NCBI RefSeq assembly: GCF_000014225.1
Contig: NC_008228.1
Span: forward strand, 2,542,001-2,606,000
Origin: Paraglaciecola sp. T6c
GTDB taxonomy: Bacteria; Pseudomonadota; Gammaproteobacteria; Enterobacterales; Alteromonadaceae
Length of the DNA stretch: 64,000 bases
Direction of reading: 5' to 3'
Position 1 is the first letter of the stretch; the number at the start of each line of letters is the position of its first letter. The translations under genes and the position numbers were made by a program. Under the pieces are notes generated by a model. It saw only the letters and a list, made by a program, of their open reading frames with translations. It was not told the origin of the DNA and ran no database searches. Shown one piece after another: positions 1 to 9,633 of this stretch.

Positions 1-589
1 ATGCATTGGCTAAGCTGTTTTCGCGTTGCAATAAATTCTTGCACGCTTGGGCATAACTACTTACGGCAGATAAGGGTTGATTGATTTCATGGGCAATCCC
101 TGCAGCCATTTCTCCCATAGTACTAAGCCGGGTTACGTGAGCTAATCTTTCTCGATTAGCAATAGCATCTGAGCGCGCTTGCACTTGATCGGAAATATCA
201 CGAATAATACCAACAAACTGTTTATGGCTTGACTCTTTTACTTCGCCAACAGAAAGCTCGATAGGAAATATCTCACCGTCTTTCTTGCACGCCTTTACCT
301 CACGCCCAATACCAATAATCCGAGCTTGATTGGTTCTCATATAGTTGTCTAAATATTGATCATGCTCTTTACGATAGGGTTCAGGCATCAGCATCTTAAT
401 ATTTTGGCCAATTACCTCTTGCACTGAATAGCCAAACATTCTTTGGGCCGCTGCATTAAATAATTCAATCGTGCCGGTATGGTCGATAATGATCATTGCA
501 TCGACAGCCGCGTTAAGTAATGCGTTTAATTTGGCGAGGGCATCCGCTTCATCCTGATCAGGGGTAGGTCGCTTATTTATGCTGTCCAC
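1..589 (-). CDS. FixL-like PAS sensor histidine kinase (3' part outside window)
   Basis: This is the N-terminal 196 residues of a sensor kinase that continues beyond the left edge. A PAS domain occupies about residues 22-135 and resembles the heme PAS domain of FixL. It contains LMPEPYRKEHDQY, whose His76 aligns with the heme-ligating histidine of FixL, and IIGIGREV, whose Arg96 aligns with the oxygen-sensing arginine. A HisKA H-box follows (GEMAAGIAHEINQPL, phospho-acceptor His167). No membrane segment is visible, so the kinase is probably soluble. I chose the GTG at 587-589, which has a GGAG upstream; the in-frame ATG further in would cut the PAS domain. The response regulator should lie to the left. 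Heme binding is inferred from two residues and the flanking motif. Confidence 0.85.
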   Translation of the reverse strand, partial: MDSINKRPTPDQDEADALAKLNALLNAAVDAMIIIDHTGTIELFNAAAQRMFGYSVQEVIGQNIKMLMPEPYRKEHDQYLDNYMRTNQARIIGIGREVKACKKDGEIFPIELSVGEVKESSHKQFVGIIRDISDQVQARSDAIANRERLAHVTRLSTMGEMAAGIAHEINQPLSAVSSYAQACKNLLQRENSLANA

Positions 590-791
590 AGTGCTCCAAG
601 GCAATCATGTTAAGCCTAATGCTTAGGTTAAATCTCGCTGCCAAATATTATTCGACAATCATTAGCTCTAGATTTTAAAATACCCAAAATTATTATCTTA
701 GGAAAGGTAAACTTCTTTTTATCTGCGTATTTTGGGCGTTTATAGACAGGTAAGAGTGCAGCGACTGGGCTTTTCAAAGGGATCATAAGTA

Positions 792-1649
792 ATGAACGTG
801 AAGCGTGTTTTACTAATAGAAGGTTGCGTAAACTTATTTATATGTTGCGTTAAGTTAGCCGTGGGGATCAGCGCTAATTCAGCCGCTGTCATTGCTGATG
901 CGGTACATTCTTTTACGGATGTGGTGAATAACATCATGGCGTGGATGGCGACCAATATTGCTAATTCGCCTGCCGATAAGGACCACCAATATGGTCATCA
1001 GAAATTTGAACAGTTAGCAGTGTTTGGTCTTGCTTCTTTGTTGAGTATCGTCGCATTTGAAATGTTAATTAATGCATACAACCGCTTCGGTCAGGCGGTG
1101 GAGCAGAACTACTTAGGGCTTATCGTGCTGACCGGTACGCTTGTTGTTAACATCTTGCTAACGATATGGCAGAGGTACTGGGCAAAAAAGTTAGCGTCAG
1201 ACTTGTTACAGGCTGACGCTAGCCATACCTTAAGTGACGTATTAACCACAATTGTAGTAATAGTCGGCTGGCAGCTTGCTGCGCGCGGTTACTATTGGCT
1301 AGATACTGCTTTTGCTATTCTGGTGTCTTTACTCATTTTTTATTTGGCCTTCAAACTTTTTCAGCGCGCTATCCCAATATTGGTCGATTATAGCGATGTA
1401 GACCCTGGCGCTGTTTCAGCTGAAATTAATCGCTTGGATAGCGTCGACTCAGTTATTCGCGTGCGCTCAAGAAAAGTACCGAATGGACGGGTGGCGGATC
1501 TTGTCGTCACAGTTGACCCAGAACTCAGCACGGCAGATTCACATCTCATCGCTGATGAAATTGAACGGGTATTAGCCAAAAAATTTAATATTCAAGATGT
1601 GTTAGTACACATAGAGCCAAGACACAGCGTAACTGATCATGAAACTTGA
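792..1649 (+). CDS. Cation diffusion facilitator (CDF) metal exporter
   Basis: This 285-residue inner-membrane protein belongs to the CDF family, which exports divalent metals against protons. It has about six hydrophobic helices, a family signature loop (PADKDHQYGHQKFE) and a C-terminal cytoplasmic domain rich in His/Asp (VLVHIEPRH). The membrane metal site looks like HxxxD-HxxxD: His39/Asp43 in helix 2 and His145/Asp149 in helix 5. That pattern is usual for zinc transporters. FieF of E. coli has DxxxD in helix 2, so I do not assign the fieF name. It stands alone on the plus strand between a sensor kinase and cbpMA, and no metal regulator is adjacent. Confidence 0.88.
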   Translation: MNVKRVLLIEGCVNLFICCVKLAVGISANSAAVIADAVHSFTDVVNNIMAWMATNIANSPADKDHQYGHQKFEQLAVFGLASLLSIVAFEMLINAYNRFGQAVEQNYLGLIVLTGTLVVNILLTIWQRYWAKKLASDLLQADASHTLSDVLTTIVVIVGWQLAARGYYWLDTAFAILVSLLIFYLAFKLFQRAIPILVDYSDVDPGAVSAEINRLDSVDSVIRVRSRKVPNGRVADLVVTVDPELSTADSHLIADEIERVLAKKFNIQDVLVHIEPRHSVTDHET

Positions 1650-1682
1650 TGCTTGATAGCTAATTTTTGCCCTGTAGACTGA

Positions 1683-1988
1683 TTATGTTTCTAAGAATCG
1701 CGCGAGTTGCCGTTGCAGGGCATGGTTTTCATATTCGAGTGCTTCTCGTTGCTTCAAAAGCTCAATCACCATCGCCACACCTACCCAGTCAATTTCTAAC
1801 TGTCGGTTAAGACGAATCGCTTTTTTTAACCAATGCACTGTGGAAGTGTCAAACTTCCAGTCTTGAATTGTATTTCCCTCTACAGGCCGAGCAATGCCAA
1901 ATTCCACCACTTCTATTACCATAGTCTGGTCAATGTCATCACTTTTACATAGCTCTTCAATGGAAACGCTGAGTATTGACTCGTTCAT
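1683..1988 (-). CDS. cbpM: CbpM-like modulator of CbpA
   Basis: This protein has 101 residues from the ATG at 1988. An upstream in-frame ATG exists, but it lies inside cbpA, and the chosen ATG has a GGAG ten bases before it. The protein resembles CbpM, a small MerR-like helix-turn-helix protein that binds the J domain of CbpA and inhibits its co-chaperone activity. The C-terminal half is helical with heptad-like leucines (VIELLKQREALEYENHALQRQL). It begins 4 bases after the cbpA stop, so the two are translated from one message. Identity rests on size, position after cbpA and the helical C-terminus. Confidence 0.8.
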   Translation of the reverse strand: MNESILSVSIEELCKSDDIDQTMVIEVVEFGIARPVEGNTIQDWKFDTSTVHWLKKAIRLNRQLEIDWVGVAMVIELLKQREALEYENHALQRQLARFLET

Positions 1989-1992
1989 ATTG

Positions 1993-2955
1993 TTAACTCC
2001 ATTCTTTTCTGGGATCGAAAGCACTTGTTTTAGCAAGTTCATTCCATAGGGTTAACGTTCGTTCGTCAGGTTCAGGCGGATTAACAATTTTGAGCACGGC
2101 AAAAAGATCGCCGTTGCCGGATTTACGTTTCAAACCTTTTCCTTTAATTCGTAATTTTTGACCTGTTTGGCTGTTAGGTTGCACGGTCATTTTGACTTTG
2201 CCGTCCAGTGTTGGAATAGTGATTTCTGTACCCAATATTGCTTCCCATGGGGCAAGTGGCAGCGTAATCGTTAAGTCATGACCTTGCACATCGAAAAGTG
2301 GGTGGGGGACCAAACGAATATGTAAATACAAATCGCCGTTTTCACCGCCTTGACTACCTTTACCACCTTGCCCTTTAAGACGTATGCGCTGGCCATCTAC
2401 TACCCCTTGCGGTATTTTTACTTTCAGGGTTTTCTTTTTCTTGACCAATTGAGCGTTAATCACTTCAGATTGCATAAACTCGACAGTTTTAGCAGATGAA
2501 TGCAGGGTATCTTCTAAAAATATAGGCACTTCAAGCTCAGCATCTTGCCCCGTCATTGGATAATCAGCCCGAGTGTACCCTTGACTAAATGGGTCATTGT
2601 GAGGCTGCTGGCGAGAACGACGAGCTGAAAATACAGAATTAAAAAAATCTGAAAAGTCCTCACTATTGCCATCCCAATGGGTGTTTTGTGATCCACTTTG
2701 CCAACCTGGCGGAGGCGTAAAGCCTTGCTTTTGTCCCGCGCCATATTTGCGAAGCTCATCATATTCTGCGCGTTTTTCAGTATCTTTGAGGACTTCGTAT
2801 GCTTCAGCAACTTCTTTAAACTTTTCTTCGGCATCGTCTGCGGCATTCATATCAGGATGGAATTCGAGCGCAAGTTTACGGTACGCTTTTTTAATCTCTT
2901 TAAGCTCGGCGTCTTTGGCAACACCAAGGATGGCATAGTAATCTTTAAATTCCAT
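1993..2955 (-). CDS. cbpA: Curved DNA-binding protein CbpA, DnaJ-class co-chaperone
   Basis: This protein of 320 residues is a DnaJ-like partner of DnaK and, in E. coli, a nucleoid protein of stationary phase. It has a J domain at about 1-70 with the HPD motif at His33-Asp35. A Gly/Phe-poor linker follows, then two C-terminal substrate-binding domains from about 120 to 305. The zinc-finger region of true DnaJ is absent, which separates CbpA from DnaJ. Length (E. coli 306) and the downstream cbpM support the call. Confidence 0.93.
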   Translation of the reverse strand: MEFKDYYAILGVAKDAELKEIKKAYRKLALEFHPDMNAADDAEEKFKEVAEAYEVLKDTEKRAEYDELRKYGAGQKQGFTPPPGWQSGSQNTHWDGNSEDFSDFFNSVFSARRSRQQPHNDPFSQGYTRADYPMTGQDAELEVPIFLEDTLHSSAKTVEFMQSEVINAQLVKKKKTLKVKIPQGVVDGQRIRLKGQGGKGSQGGENGDLYLHIRLVPHPLFDVQGHDLTITLPLAPWEAILGTEITIPTLDGKVKMTVQPNSQTGQKLRIKGKGLKRKSGNGDLFAVLKIVNPPEPDERTLTLWNELAKTSAFDPRKEWS

Positions 2956-3111
2956 TATCTATCTCGTGGTAATCATGCCTGAGGTGCGCGATGTGCACGA
3001 ACTTTAGGCATACAAGTATTGCGATATATACTAAAAATGTCTGATGAAAAGCGCGGCTCTACCGCGTTTAACCTTGTATTGTTTAGTATGAATTTTCTGT
3101 GTTACAGCTTC

Positions 3112-3576
3112 TTAGGGCACTTGATATTGTAAGTAATTAGTATATTGAATCGGTTTAACTTTATATTTTGGTTGTAAAAAAGCCACCACGTCTATCATCT
3201 CTGTAACCGTCATAACGTCGTTAAATACGGTCATTTTTGACTGTCCATTTTCATCAACGACAGGCACTAACGCGCGCGAGCGCGGCGCAAGCTCATGTGA
3301 GGGGTTTATGATCGAAGTCACAAGCTGAGCATAAGTTTTCACTTTGGCTGATGTGCCACCAAGTGGGATCGGATCAGCAAATACTTTGCCCAAGGCCGCA
3401 TCGTCATAACCTTCAAGGGTGTGACACGCCAAACACTGGTACTTGTTAAATACTAGTTCTCCGTTTTCTACACTCCCTTTAGGTAGACTAAAGCCCTTAG
3501 GTGAATCAGCTCCTTTTCCGCACCCAGCTAAAAACATCACCAGAGTAATTAAACTGATAAACAATAAATTTTTCAT
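3112..3576 (-). CDS. Monoheme cytochrome c lipoprotein
   Basis: This 154-residue protein has a lipoprotein signal (lipobox LAGC, Cys19) and one heme c motif, Cys48-Leu-Ala-Cys51-His52. It should therefore be a lipid-anchored periplasmic class I cytochrome c. A methionine in the C-terminal part (KMTVFNDVMT) is a plausible sixth heme ligand. The gene stands alone and no oxidoreductase partner is adjacent, so its electron donor and acceptor cannot be named. Confidence 0.85.
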   Translation of the reverse strand: MKNLLFISLITLVMFLAGCGKGADSPKGFSLPKGSVENGELVFNKYQCLACHTLEGYDDAALGKVFADPIPLGGTSAKVKTYAQLVTSIINPSHELAPRSRALVPVVDENGQSKMTVFNDVMTVTEMIDVVAFLQPKYKVKPIQYTNYLQYQVP

Positions 3577-3958
3577 GTTAGCACCTTTTAAAATCAGCGA
3601 TTAATGTTGCTCTTACGCATAAAAAATAACCAAGCCGGGCATAAAAAGGAAGTACCTATCTAAATCCTTATTGATGCTGATCAAGATTGCTGAAAATTGT
3701 GTTGGTGTAATCGTCGTTGGCGTTATTTTCACTGGTGTTAGCTGCACTGGTATTAGCCGCTCTGTGAAAAATAATTGTTACGAGTTCGCCGCTATCTCTT
3801 GCCCTTACAGACAGATTGTTGACTTGCCTTACTGGTTAATTGATCGGCGTCAAATTCTCTGTTTCTTTATCAATTAACGTAGATAGGAATAAACCGGCAA
3901 GAGGTTGAATCATCTTTAATCTCTTACATAAATCAATGAAGAGAGTGAGTGATTAAAA
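3577..3958. other. Intergenic region, divergent promoters
   Basis: This is 382 bases between the cytochrome gene and the GNAT gene, which diverge. A 68-codon open frame at 3671-3877 looks non-coding: it has no ribosome site and no recognisable domain. Promoters for both genes must lie here, but I cannot place them with confidence. Confidence 0.5.
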
Positions 3959-4543
3959 ATGAAAGATACTATGCAAAGTACAGGGCATGCAGATAGCGCT
4001 GCATCAACTATCAATCCGTCTCATGTGCCTGGCGAGTTGTGCCATCATATTTTGGATGGTAAAAAAATTACCATTAGGCCTATCAATCTAAAAGATAAGG
4101 CATTAGAGGCAGATTTCGTTAAAAATCTATCTGCTCAGACCAAACATTATCGCTTCTTAGGCGGCATTAACACATTATCTGAGTCTATGTTAAAAACCTT
4201 GTGTACCATCGATGGTGAAGATTCGATGGCATTTATCGCCACAGAGCATGATCCTATTACTGGGACTGAAAAAGAAATTGGCGAGAGCCGTTATGCCTAT
4301 ACGGGCGATGAAAACGCACATGAGATTGCAATAACCATCAGTGATGCTTGGCAACACAAAGGGTTGGGTAAACTATTGACCGAACATTTAATTGACTATG
4401 CAAAAGTACATAATATCGGCTCTTTATACGCCATCGAATTGGCAGATAACCAAGATATGCGGGCGTTAGCGCGCGAACTGAACATGAGTGAAAAGCGAGA
4501 TCGAGATGATGCCCATCAAGTTATTTACTCATTGACCCTATAA
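3959..4543 (+). CDS. GNAT-family N-acetyltransferase
   Basis: This protein of 194 residues has a GNAT fold beginning near residue 36 (ITIRPINLKD). The acetyl-CoA binding motif A (QHKGLGKLLTEHLIDYA) shows the Q/R-x-x-G-x-G/A signature. The first 35 residues are a polar, probably flexible extension. It resembles the single-domain acetyltransferases related to the C-terminal domain of protein acetyltransferase Pat, but its substrate is not predictable from sequence. It is followed by a hairpin and the convergent usp gene. Confidence 0.85.
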   Translation: MKDTMQSTGHADSAASTINPSHVPGELCHHILDGKKITIRPINLKDKALEADFVKNLSAQTKHYRFLGGINTLSESMLKTLCTIDGEDSMAFIATEHDPITGTEKEIGESRYAYTGDENAHEIAITISDAWQHKGLGKLLTEHLIDYAKVHNIGSLYAIELADNQDMRALARELNMSEKRDRDDAHQVIYSLTL

Positions 4544-4568
4544 AGTTCAATATTATCAGCCTTTATGT

Positions 4569-4606
4569 CCCTTTAATCGTTAGCCTTGTTGTTATCGATT
4601 AAAGGG
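4569..4606 (+). terminator. Inverted repeat downstream of the GNAT gene
   Basis: CCCTTTAATCG at 4569-4579 pairs perfectly with CGATTAAAGGG at 4596-4606 around a 16-base loop. It lies 25 bases after the GNAT stop and faces the convergent usp gene, so it may end transcription. The loop is long and the T-run is displaced, so this is tentative. Confidence 0.4.
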
Positions 4607-4804
4607 GGCTGTGGTTTTTATCGCGACAATTGGGCGCAGGGGGGAGCTTAGCAGTGCCTTTATTTAATATCGGATTTGCATGTGCAGTGATGCCGATATT
4701 CTTTCATAGTATATACAAAATTAAATTAAGCTCAGATTTGCAAACGGTCTGGACTGCCATCCCCACACCTTCGGGTAAATGGCAATACCAATATGGGTAC
4801 TAAC

Positions 4805-5686
4805 CTAGGGTTGAATGATCAGCACATCGGTTTTTAGCAAGGTCAAAACGCTTTCTGCTGTGTTGCCTAACACTTTCGCTTTAAGGCCCTTGCGGCCAAC
4901 ACTGCCCATAATGACCAACGCCGCTCCCACATCTGATGCAACACTGGGTACCACTTTATCGGCGTAACCTACTTTAATATGTATGTTTTCTTCTAGGATA
5001 CCTTGGCTGCCAAACATAGCCTGTATTTTGGGTATGTATTTCTTTTTAGCCTCTTTTAACGATTTACGCTTATCGATGATGCCTAAATCTTTGAGAACAG
5101 GTGACAAGGCGAGACTAAAACATACATGTATTGGCATATTGTTCGCGTTGGCTAGCACTTTCCCCGCATCGATCACTTTTTGATTAAGTGCTTGCTTGGT
5201 CTTTTTAGTCGAAGCCATGTCAAGAGTGAGCATGATCGATTGCTTTTTGCGCCATTTCTTTTCAGCCACTAAGAGCAATGGCACATTACCGCTGCGTAAT
5301 AGTTGCCAGTCAGTAGGTACATAAAACGCGTGTTCGCTGCGATGCCCAGTTTTGATAATTAAATCATACTGGTGAGTTGAGCAATGTTTAGTGACCCAAG
5401 CGGCAATGTCTTTACTCCACACCATTTCGTCCGTTGTTGATACTGGTAATGACGATTCAGACACGGTTTCATCTAACCACGCTTGGCTGGCTTGGACGAT
5501 CTTTTGCTTAGCAGTATCGATGTCACTTTTAGACATGCTTTCATCTAGCACGGACAAGCGTTCGTAACAAAAACCGGCTACATGAATTGATGCATTAAAC
5601 TGCTTAGCCATCAAAGTTGCATGGGCTAAGGCTTGTTGCGAAGAATCCTTACGATCGGCGATAACTAATATACGCTTAACATTCAC
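4805..5686 (-). CDS. uspE: Tandem-domain universal stress protein (UspE type)
   Basis: This protein of 293 residues has two Usp domains, about 1-140 and 150-293. The second carries the ATP-binding loop (MGSVGRKGLKAKVLGNTAESVL), while the first has no clear copy. E. coli UspE has the same two-domain layout and length (316) and takes part in stress resistance, motility and aggregation. The gene stands alone with its own promoter region. The name is by architecture; other tandem Usp proteins exist. Confidence 0.75.
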   Translation of the reverse strand: MNVKRILVIADRKDSSQQALAHATLMAKQFNASIHVAGFCYERLSVLDESMSKSDIDTAKQKIVQASQAWLDETVSESSLPVSTTDEMVWSKDIAAWVTKHCSTHQYDLIIKTGHRSEHAFYVPTDWQLLRSGNVPLLLVAEKKWRKKQSIMLTLDMASTKKTKQALNQKVIDAGKVLANANNMPIHVCFSLALSPVLKDLGIIDKRKSLKEAKKKYIPKIQAMFGSQGILEENIHIKVGYADKVVPSVASDVGAALVIMGSVGRKGLKAKVLGNTAESVLTLLKTDVLIIQP

Positions 5687-6102
5687 TGGGGAACTCCTTG
5701 GTTATAAAGGCAACTTACAATTGCTTTAGTATCTGCTTTATTATCATACTATTTTAATTTTTATACCAAAATATTGTGCTAAAACAAGTTTTTAAACGAA
5801 GGCGACAACTAAATGATTGGCTGAACAGCATACGCATTTCGGATGTGAATTCACGCGGAAAACCACATAAATGAAGAGACAATATAACGTCCCTATGACC
5901 GAAATTACGCGCCAGATGATGACGTCGGGATAAAAAATGTGGTTTCCACTGAAATATGAAAGGGTAATAAAAATACTCTCATTGAAGCAAAAAAAGACTG
6001 CCGTCCCACTGGTCTTATTATACTAAAGTATATAGTCTGTACGTCCTGAATGTTTGGTATTTCGCCAATGTTGTAAGACTCAGGGCTAACTAAGGATTAT
6101 TA
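5687..6102. other. Intergenic region between usp and hybrid kinase
   Basis: This is 416 bases between two divergent genes. The only structure I see is a short dyad TATAC-taaa-GTATA at 6019-6032, about 70 bases before the kinase start. No open frame here looks coding. Confidence 0.5.
6019..6032. repeat. Short inverted repeat upstream of hybrid kinase
   Basis: Arms TATAC and GTATA are separated by TAAA. It could be a regulator site or simply AT-rich promoter sequence. Confidence 0.3.
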
Positions 6103-9100
6103 ATGGCGCAGGCGATTCCTCCTCTTCGTAGTCAATTTAAATTTCATAAGCATGTACTACCCATAACGTTAGTGGCTATTTTGCTCCTATTGGCCAGCGC
6201 AGTGGCGGTTTTCGAATTTCAACTAAGCCAGTCTGTTACAGATGAGTTAAAGAGCACTCTGTCTGCAGCGGGCGATCAAATCAATGCACAGGCTCAAGAG
6301 GACATCGAAAATTATCGACAAGATTTACGCTTTCTGCACGCGACTCCACCAGTCAGTGGGTTACCCAGAGCATTGGAACACAACGGTGTTGATCCGCTCG
6401 ACAACACTACATCTGCCCAATGGCGTCAACGCTTGGAAATGATCTTTTCTGCTTTTTTAACCAGTAACCCTGAGTACGATCAAATAAGGGTGATAAGCGC
6501 TGATAAGTCCGCCATGGAGTTAGTGAGGGTTGATAGAGTGGCCGGTAATATTGAAGTAGTGTCACCAGAGCAATTGCAAAGTAAACGGGCCAGTGAGTAC
6601 GCCCAAAAGAGCGCAGCTTTGTCAGAAGGTGAAATTTACATGTCGCGCATTTCGCTTAACAAAGAGTATGGCAAACTGGATTATCCATATCGACCTATGT
6701 TGCGATTATCGCTGCCGATATTCGACGATAGTGGTAAACGCTTTGGTTTCCTTATTGTTAACATTAATACCTTGCCGCTGTTTAGCTCGTTGAGCAATAC
6801 GTTGGACTCGCCAAACTTTCTAACGTTAACTGACAGTGATGGATTTTTTCTTATCACTCCCGATGAACAATATCAGTACAGTCACGACCTCTCGCCGGAA
6901 TTTAACTGGAACTCAGTATTTAGTGTTACAGAAAACATCTCACATCGATTTGCACAAATCCGCTATCGCAATAAAGAAGGTGATGTTTTTTACGTATTAG
7001 ATCAGAAAGTGACGCTCAATGACGATGTGGATGGTGGCTTTCTTCAAGCTAAGTTGATTGCACCAGCGCGTTTCGTTCACGCCATAGAAACAACCAGAAG
7101 AACCACGGTTTATGCTTTTTTATTCAGCGCGACAATTGTCATGTTGATTGTGCTCGCCTTTTTTAATCGCAGTGCAAACAAAAGCAAACAGCTAGCAGAT
7201 GCTCGCGCCGAGTCAGCTGCGATCGTCAGCGCCTCTAAAGATGCGATTATCAGTGTTGATCTGACGGGTAGGGTAAAGAGCTGGAACAATGCGGCCAAGG
7301 GGTTACTTAGCTTAAGTGCTGTAGATGTGATTGGCAAAACCTTGATGGAACTTCGGGTATTTGATGACATTGAATTGAGCGATATATTTGAGCGGCTGTC
7401 GAATAAACACCGCCAATTGAATATTGAAACGCAAATTGAATCACAAGAAAATTCACCAATATTTTTAGCGCTTTCATTTTCTCCTATTGCGAATAGCGAA
7501 GACCGGATCGAAGGCATCGCTATTATTGCCCGGGATGTGACTCAAGAGCGCATTGCAGATGAAAAAATAAAACAGGCTAACGCTGAACTTGAGGAAAAAG
7601 TCGCCCTTCGCACAGTAGAATTGCAAAAAGCCAGCGGCATCAAAAGTGCGTTTATTTCCAACATTAGCCATGAAATGCGAACGCCCCTCAATGGGATCAT
7701 AGGCACATTAAACTTGGTTAAACGTGAGCACTTATCTGAAAACCAGCAGCGATATATTGAGATGACGGAAGTCAGTGTCAATACGTTATCGACGCTGGTA
7801 AATGACGTTCTAGATCTGTCAAAAATTGAAGCGGGCAAGTTAGATTTAGATATTAAGCCTTTCAATCCAGTAAATTTAATTGAGAGTCTGTGCGGCAGTA
7901 TGGCGGTCAAGGCTCAAGAAAAAGGCCTAGAATTTATCATTGATGTGTCAGCCCTAAATTACCAGTCAATGGTTAGCGATCCTCATCGTTTTTCACAGAT
8001 TCTGACTAATTTAGTCAACAACGCGATTAAATTTACTGAAACGGGATACATAAAAGTATCCGCTCATACTGAACTTGTGAAGGACAAGGTACATTTACAT
8101 TGCGCTATCGCGGATTCAGGAGAAGGAATCGCTAAAGAAAACCAGGACAAACTTTTCAGCGCTTTTTCGCAAGCAGACAGTAGCGTTGCCTCGAAGCATG
8201 GGGGTACGGGGTTAGGATTATCTATTTGCCGGCAATTAGTCACTTTATTAAAAGGTGAGGTGAATTTTACGTCACAGAAAAACCAAGGAAGCGTATTTTA
8301 TTTTTCTATCAGCGCAGATGCCAATTTGTGTCAATTATCACCACCTTCCACTTGCTTAGCAAATATCAGCACGGCGGTGTTTATTGAGCATAAAGCGCTA
8401 TATCAAAGCACTTGCCAGATGATCGAGGCCTTGGGTGGAACGATAACCCCTGCTGAGAGTTTCGATAAAATGTTTGCTGCTGAGATGCCTAGCACTTGGT
8501 CAGAGCCGCGAGTAGATTATATTGTGATTGACCAGCAACATCCTGACTTAATGGCGCTGGATGATAAGTGGCTAGAATGTATCGCCATAGATGATGGAAG
8601 CGCTAAAGTGGTTTTACTTAAACGTGACGGTGAGCCCACCGCGTGGTTGAAAAATATCAAGCCAACCGTGCTGACTAAACCAATTTTGCGTACTGAATTT
8701 CTGCAAAAAGTGACACGGTTAAATACCAATTCTTCGAGTATTGAGGCTGCAAGTGTAAACCGCCCCCCAGAGATTAACGGCCAGATTGAAAACCCTCCTG
8801 GTGATTTTGAGAAAATAAAAGGGGCTCGGGTACTGGTGGTGGATGACAACGAAATAAATGTTGAAGTGGCCAAAGGCGTGCTGTCGAGATTGCCTGTGAC
8901 CTTACTTCAAGCGACAAATGGCAAAGAAGCCTTACAACAACTGATATTGGCCGAGCGCAGGAATGAAGTCATTCACTGCGTACTAATGGATTGCCAAATG
9001 CCCATCATGAATGGATATGAGGCCAGTCAGCGTATTCGGAAAGGCGAAGTAGGGGAGCTGTATAAAAATATTCCTATTATTGCCATGACAGCTAACGCAA

Positions 9101-9231
9101 TGTTAGGCGAGCGAAATAAGTGCTTAAGTGCAGGCATGGATGACTACTTAACAAAACCCGTCAACGAAGACATTATGCAAGAAAAAGTCACTAAGTGGAC
9201 ATTGTCGGTTTATCAGGCACCTCAACGTTAA
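6103..9231 (+). CDS. Hybrid sensor histidine kinase with periplasmic sensor, PAS and receiver
   Basis: This protein of 1042 residues has a transmembrane helix near residues 19-41, a periplasmic sensing region of about 300 residues (probably Cache-like), and a second helix near 330-352. A PAS domain follows at about 370-485 and then a coiled coil. The HisKA domain has the phospho-acceptor His523 (NISHEMRTPLNGIIG). The HATPase has the N box LVNNAIKFTE and glycine boxes DSGEGI and GGTGLGLSI. The C-terminal receiver (about 905-1035) has the acidic pair in VVDDNE, the phospho-acceptor Asp963 in MDCQMP and the Lys in TKP. A degenerate receiver-like segment seems to lie between HATPase and receiver. 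The ligand is unknown and no partner regulator is adjacent. Confidence 0.92.
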   Translation: MAQAIPPLRSQFKFHKHVLPITLVAILLLLASAVAVFEFQLSQSVTDELKSTLSAAGDQINAQAQEDIENYRQDLRFLHATPPVSGLPRALEHNGVDPLDNTTSAQWRQRLEMIFSAFLTSNPEYDQIRVISADKSAMELVRVDRVAGNIEVVSPEQLQSKRASEYAQKSAALSEGEIYMSRISLNKEYGKLDYPYRPMLRLSLPIFDDSGKRFGFLIVNINTLPLFSSLSNTLDSPNFLTLTDSDGFFLITPDEQYQYSHDLSPEFNWNSVFSVTENISHRFAQIRYRNKEGDVFYVLDQKVTLNDDVDGGFLQAKLIAPARFVHAIETTRRTTVYAFLFSATIVMLIVLAFFNRSANKSKQLADARAESAAIVSASKDAIISVDLTGRVKSWNNAAKGLLSLSAVDVIGKTLMELRVFDDIELSDIFERLSNKHRQLNIETQIESQENSPIFLALSFSPIANSEDRIEGIAIIARDVTQERIADEKIKQANAELEEKVALRTVELQKASGIKSAFISNISHEMRTPLNGIIGTLNLVKREHLSENQQRYIEMTEVSVNTLSTLVNDVLDLSKIEAGKLDLDIKPFNPVNLIESLCGSMAVKAQEKGLEFIIDVSALNYQSMVSDPHRFSQILTNLVNNAIKFTETGYIKVSAHTELVKDKVHLHCAIADSGEGIAKENQDKLFSAFSQADSSVASKHGGTGLGLSICRQLVTLLKGEVNFTSQKNQGSVFYFSISADANLCQLSPPSTCLANISTAVFIEHKALYQSTCQMIEALGGTITPAESFDKMFAAEMPSTWSEPRVDYIVIDQQHPDLMALDDKWLECIAIDDGSAKVVLLKRDGEPTAWLKNIKPTVLTKPILRTEFLQKVTRLNTNSSSIEAASVNRPPEINGQIENPPGDFEKIKGARVLVVDDNEINVEVAKGVLSRLPVTLLQATNGKEALQQLILAERRNEVIHCVLMDCQMPIMNGYEASQRIRKGEVGELYKNIPIIAMTANAMLGERNKCLSAGMDDYLTKPVNEDIMQEKVTKWTLSVYQAPQR
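7266..7273 (+). other. KOPS-like motif pointing to dif
   Basis: GGGTAGGG fits the FtsK polar sequence GGGNAGGG in the orientation expected left of dif. It lies inside the hybrid kinase gene. A single octamer can occur by chance. Confidence 0.4.
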
Positions 9232-9325
9232 TTTCCCAGATACCAATATCAGAAAATAATTAGAGCCACTTAGTGAAAATTCAAAAGGCCTCAATTAATG
9301 ACCATGAACGAGGTAGTCGCGCGTT

Positions 9326-9628
9326 TTAATCTTGGGGCGCGCAGTACAAAGTATACAAGGTATTAATAACCGCTTTTACTTCATCACTGGCCAAAGAATA
9401 ATAGATCGTTTGGGCGTCACGTCTGGTCACCACTAATTTTTCGCGTCTCAACGCCGCCAAGTGCTGAGATAAACTAGATTGGGGGATCGCCACTTGTTGA
9501 TTTAACGAGGAAACTGACATTTCACCGTTATTCAATAAGCACAACAACATTAACCTATGCTGATTAGCCATTGCCTTCAAGAGCGCTGCGGCTTTATCTG
9601 CGTTGTCGCGCATATCATCAAGTGTCAT
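9326..9628 (-). CDS. ArsR/SmtB-family repressor, BigR/YgaV/SqrR type
   Basis: This is a 100-residue winged-helix repressor with the recognition region IPQSSLSQHLAALRREKLV. Two cysteines, Cys30 (in LLCLLNN) and Cys96 (in TLYCAPQD), sit where BigR, YgaV and SqrR carry the pair that forms a polysulfide bridge on sensing persulfide or H2S. The metal-site motif ELCVCDL of arsenic and zinc sensors is absent. It is the last gene of a three-gene operon with two YeeE/YedE sulfur-transporter genes, as in known BigR-type loci. I infer that it represses this operon until sulfide or persulfide appears. Confidence 0.88.
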   Translation of the reverse strand: MTLDDMRDNADKAAALLKAMANQHRLMLLCLLNNGEMSVSSLNQQVAIPQSSLSQHLAALRREKLVVTRRDAQTIYYSLASDEVKAVINTLYTLYCAPQD

Positions 9629-9633
9629 ATGGG

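Noticed and set aside
792-1649. Assignment of the CDF exporter as FieF
   Set aside because: Helix 2 has HxxxD rather than the DxxxD of FieF, so the specific name and iron specificity are not supported.
3671-3877. 68-codon open frame before the GNAT gene
   Set aside because: No ribosome site, no recognisable domain and unusual composition; it lies in a divergent promoter region.
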